Shown: in pieces, positions 13,006-13,388 of the stretch
Layout: each line of letters begins with the position of its first letter
Position numbering within the stretch: position 1 is the stretch's first letter
Origin: Clostridiales bacterium DTU023
GTDB lineage: Bacteria; Bacillota; Clostridia; Saccharofermentanales; DTU023
DNA: 13,388 nucleotides
Assembly (NCBI GenBank): GCA_001512945.1
Contig: LFTF01000099.1
Span: forward strand, 33,687 to 47,074
Reading direction: 5' to 3'
Notes under the pieces: generated by a model
Seen by the model: the letters and a program-made list of their open reading frames with translations, nothing else
Told to the model about the DNA's origin: nothing
Databases searched by the model: none
Position numbers and translations under genes: made by a program

Positions 13006-13353
13006 ATGGCATTGTTAGGAAATAAAAATAAAAAAGCGGCTACTTCTCCATGCTATGGAGATAATTGCGAGGAGGAAAGTATGGCTAAGGTAGAAAGTGC
13101 AAAGATCGAGAATGCGAGAGTTAAAATATTGGGAAGTGGCTGTGCCAAATGCAATCAGCTCGAAGCCTCAGCGCGCGCTGCTTTGGAGCAGCTTGGAATG
13201 GAGACTGCAATCGAACATGTAACCGATTTTTCGAAGATCGCGGCCTATGGGGTGATGTCGACTCCGGCTCTTGTCATCGATGGGAAAGTAGTTTCCTACG
13301 GCAAAGTGCTCAAAACAAAAGACGTCGTAAAAATTCTGCAGAAAGTCAGATAA
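13006..13353 (+). CDS. Small thioredoxin-fold CxxC protein (redox-active disulfide protein, MTH895/TM0996-like)
   Basis: The 115-residue protein has a short basic, cysteine-bearing leader (MALLGNKNKKAATSPCYGDNC) then a glutaredoxin/thioredoxin-like domain: VKILGSGCAKCNQLEASARAALEQLG with the CxxC at 46-49, IEHVTDFSKIAAYGVMSTPALVIDGKVVSYGKVL with the cis-proline (STPAL), and a terminal VVKILQKVR. It starts 19 bp after the permease stop with AAAGGAG before the ATG. A second ATG at 13081 also has an excellent binding site (GAGGAGG), so a shorter 90-residue form starting just before the fold may be made too. Partnering with DUF318 permeases is common; it may reduce or hand over the bound metalloid or keep the permease thiols reduced (inference). 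Confidence 0.87.
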   Translation: MALLGNKNKKAATSPCYGDNCEEESMAKVESAKIENARVKILGSGCAKCNQLEASARAALEQLGMETAIEHVTDFSKIAAYGVMSTPALVIDGKVVSYGKVLKTKDVVKILQKVR

Positions 13354-13388
13354 TGGAATCCGCTAGATAGAGGCTCGTTGTTTTTTTT

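Noticed and set aside
1..13388. CRISPR array or insertion sequence
   Set aside because: No regularly spaced repeats, transposase frames or terminal inverted repeats with target duplications were seen on either strand.

Overview
The window looks like a piece of an anaerobic, selenium-using bacterium, most likely Bacillota (Clostridia-like). This rests on a complete-looking selenium operon (selD, yedE, a TusA/YedF-like gene, a DUF3343 gene, selA, selB), the selenium-linked genes ygeY and ygeW, AGGAGG-type ribosome binding sites, and a phage portal fragment of the type found in Gram-positive hosts. No rRNA or tRNA is present to fix the taxonomy. The many truncated genes suggest either a metagenomic assembly or a decaying locus.

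Layout. From 1 to about 10.56 kb everything is on the minus strand. At the left edge are the first codons of an unidentified gene and a secreted or membrane Tim44-like zinc-ribbon protein, closed off by a long hairpin terminator (1033-1094). From 6.7 kb leftward runs the selenium operon. A promoter at 6731-6758 precedes selD, whose catalytic residue 17 is selenocysteine encoded by an in-frame TGA (6636-6638). After selD come yedE (selenium/sulfur importer-like), a TusA-like and a DUF3343 protein (proposed Se/S carriers), selA and selB. SelB is cut after about 242 residues and runs into a 3-hydroxyisobutyrate-dehydrogenase fragment lacking its Rossmann domain. Upstream of selD are an MtnA/eIF-2B-family protein and a YegS-type lipid kinase, 10 bp apart.

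From 8.88 to 10.53 kb is a patchwork of partial genes in one orientation: the N-terminus of a phage portal protein, the C-terminus of a phage terminase large subunit, the N-terminal third of YgeY, and the C-terminal two thirds of YgeW. Several joins sit on short stretches that read sensibly in both gene families.

From 10.53 to 10.74 kb there is no gene but three stacked terminators. To the right is an AT-richer block: a minus-strand TM1586-type nitroreductase diverging from plus-strand arsR, an ArsP-like DUF318 permease, and a small CxxC thioredoxin-fold protein. This looks like an arsenic or organoarsenical resistance module, probably acquired separately.

How the genes work together: YedE and the TusA/DUF3343 proteins would bring in or channel reduced selenium, SelD makes selenophosphate, SelA makes Sec-tRNA, and SelB would deliver it at UGA codons, including the one in selD. 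Because SelD itself needs UGA decoding, the broken selB copy is at odds with the rest of the operon. Either another selB exists or the join is an assembly error.
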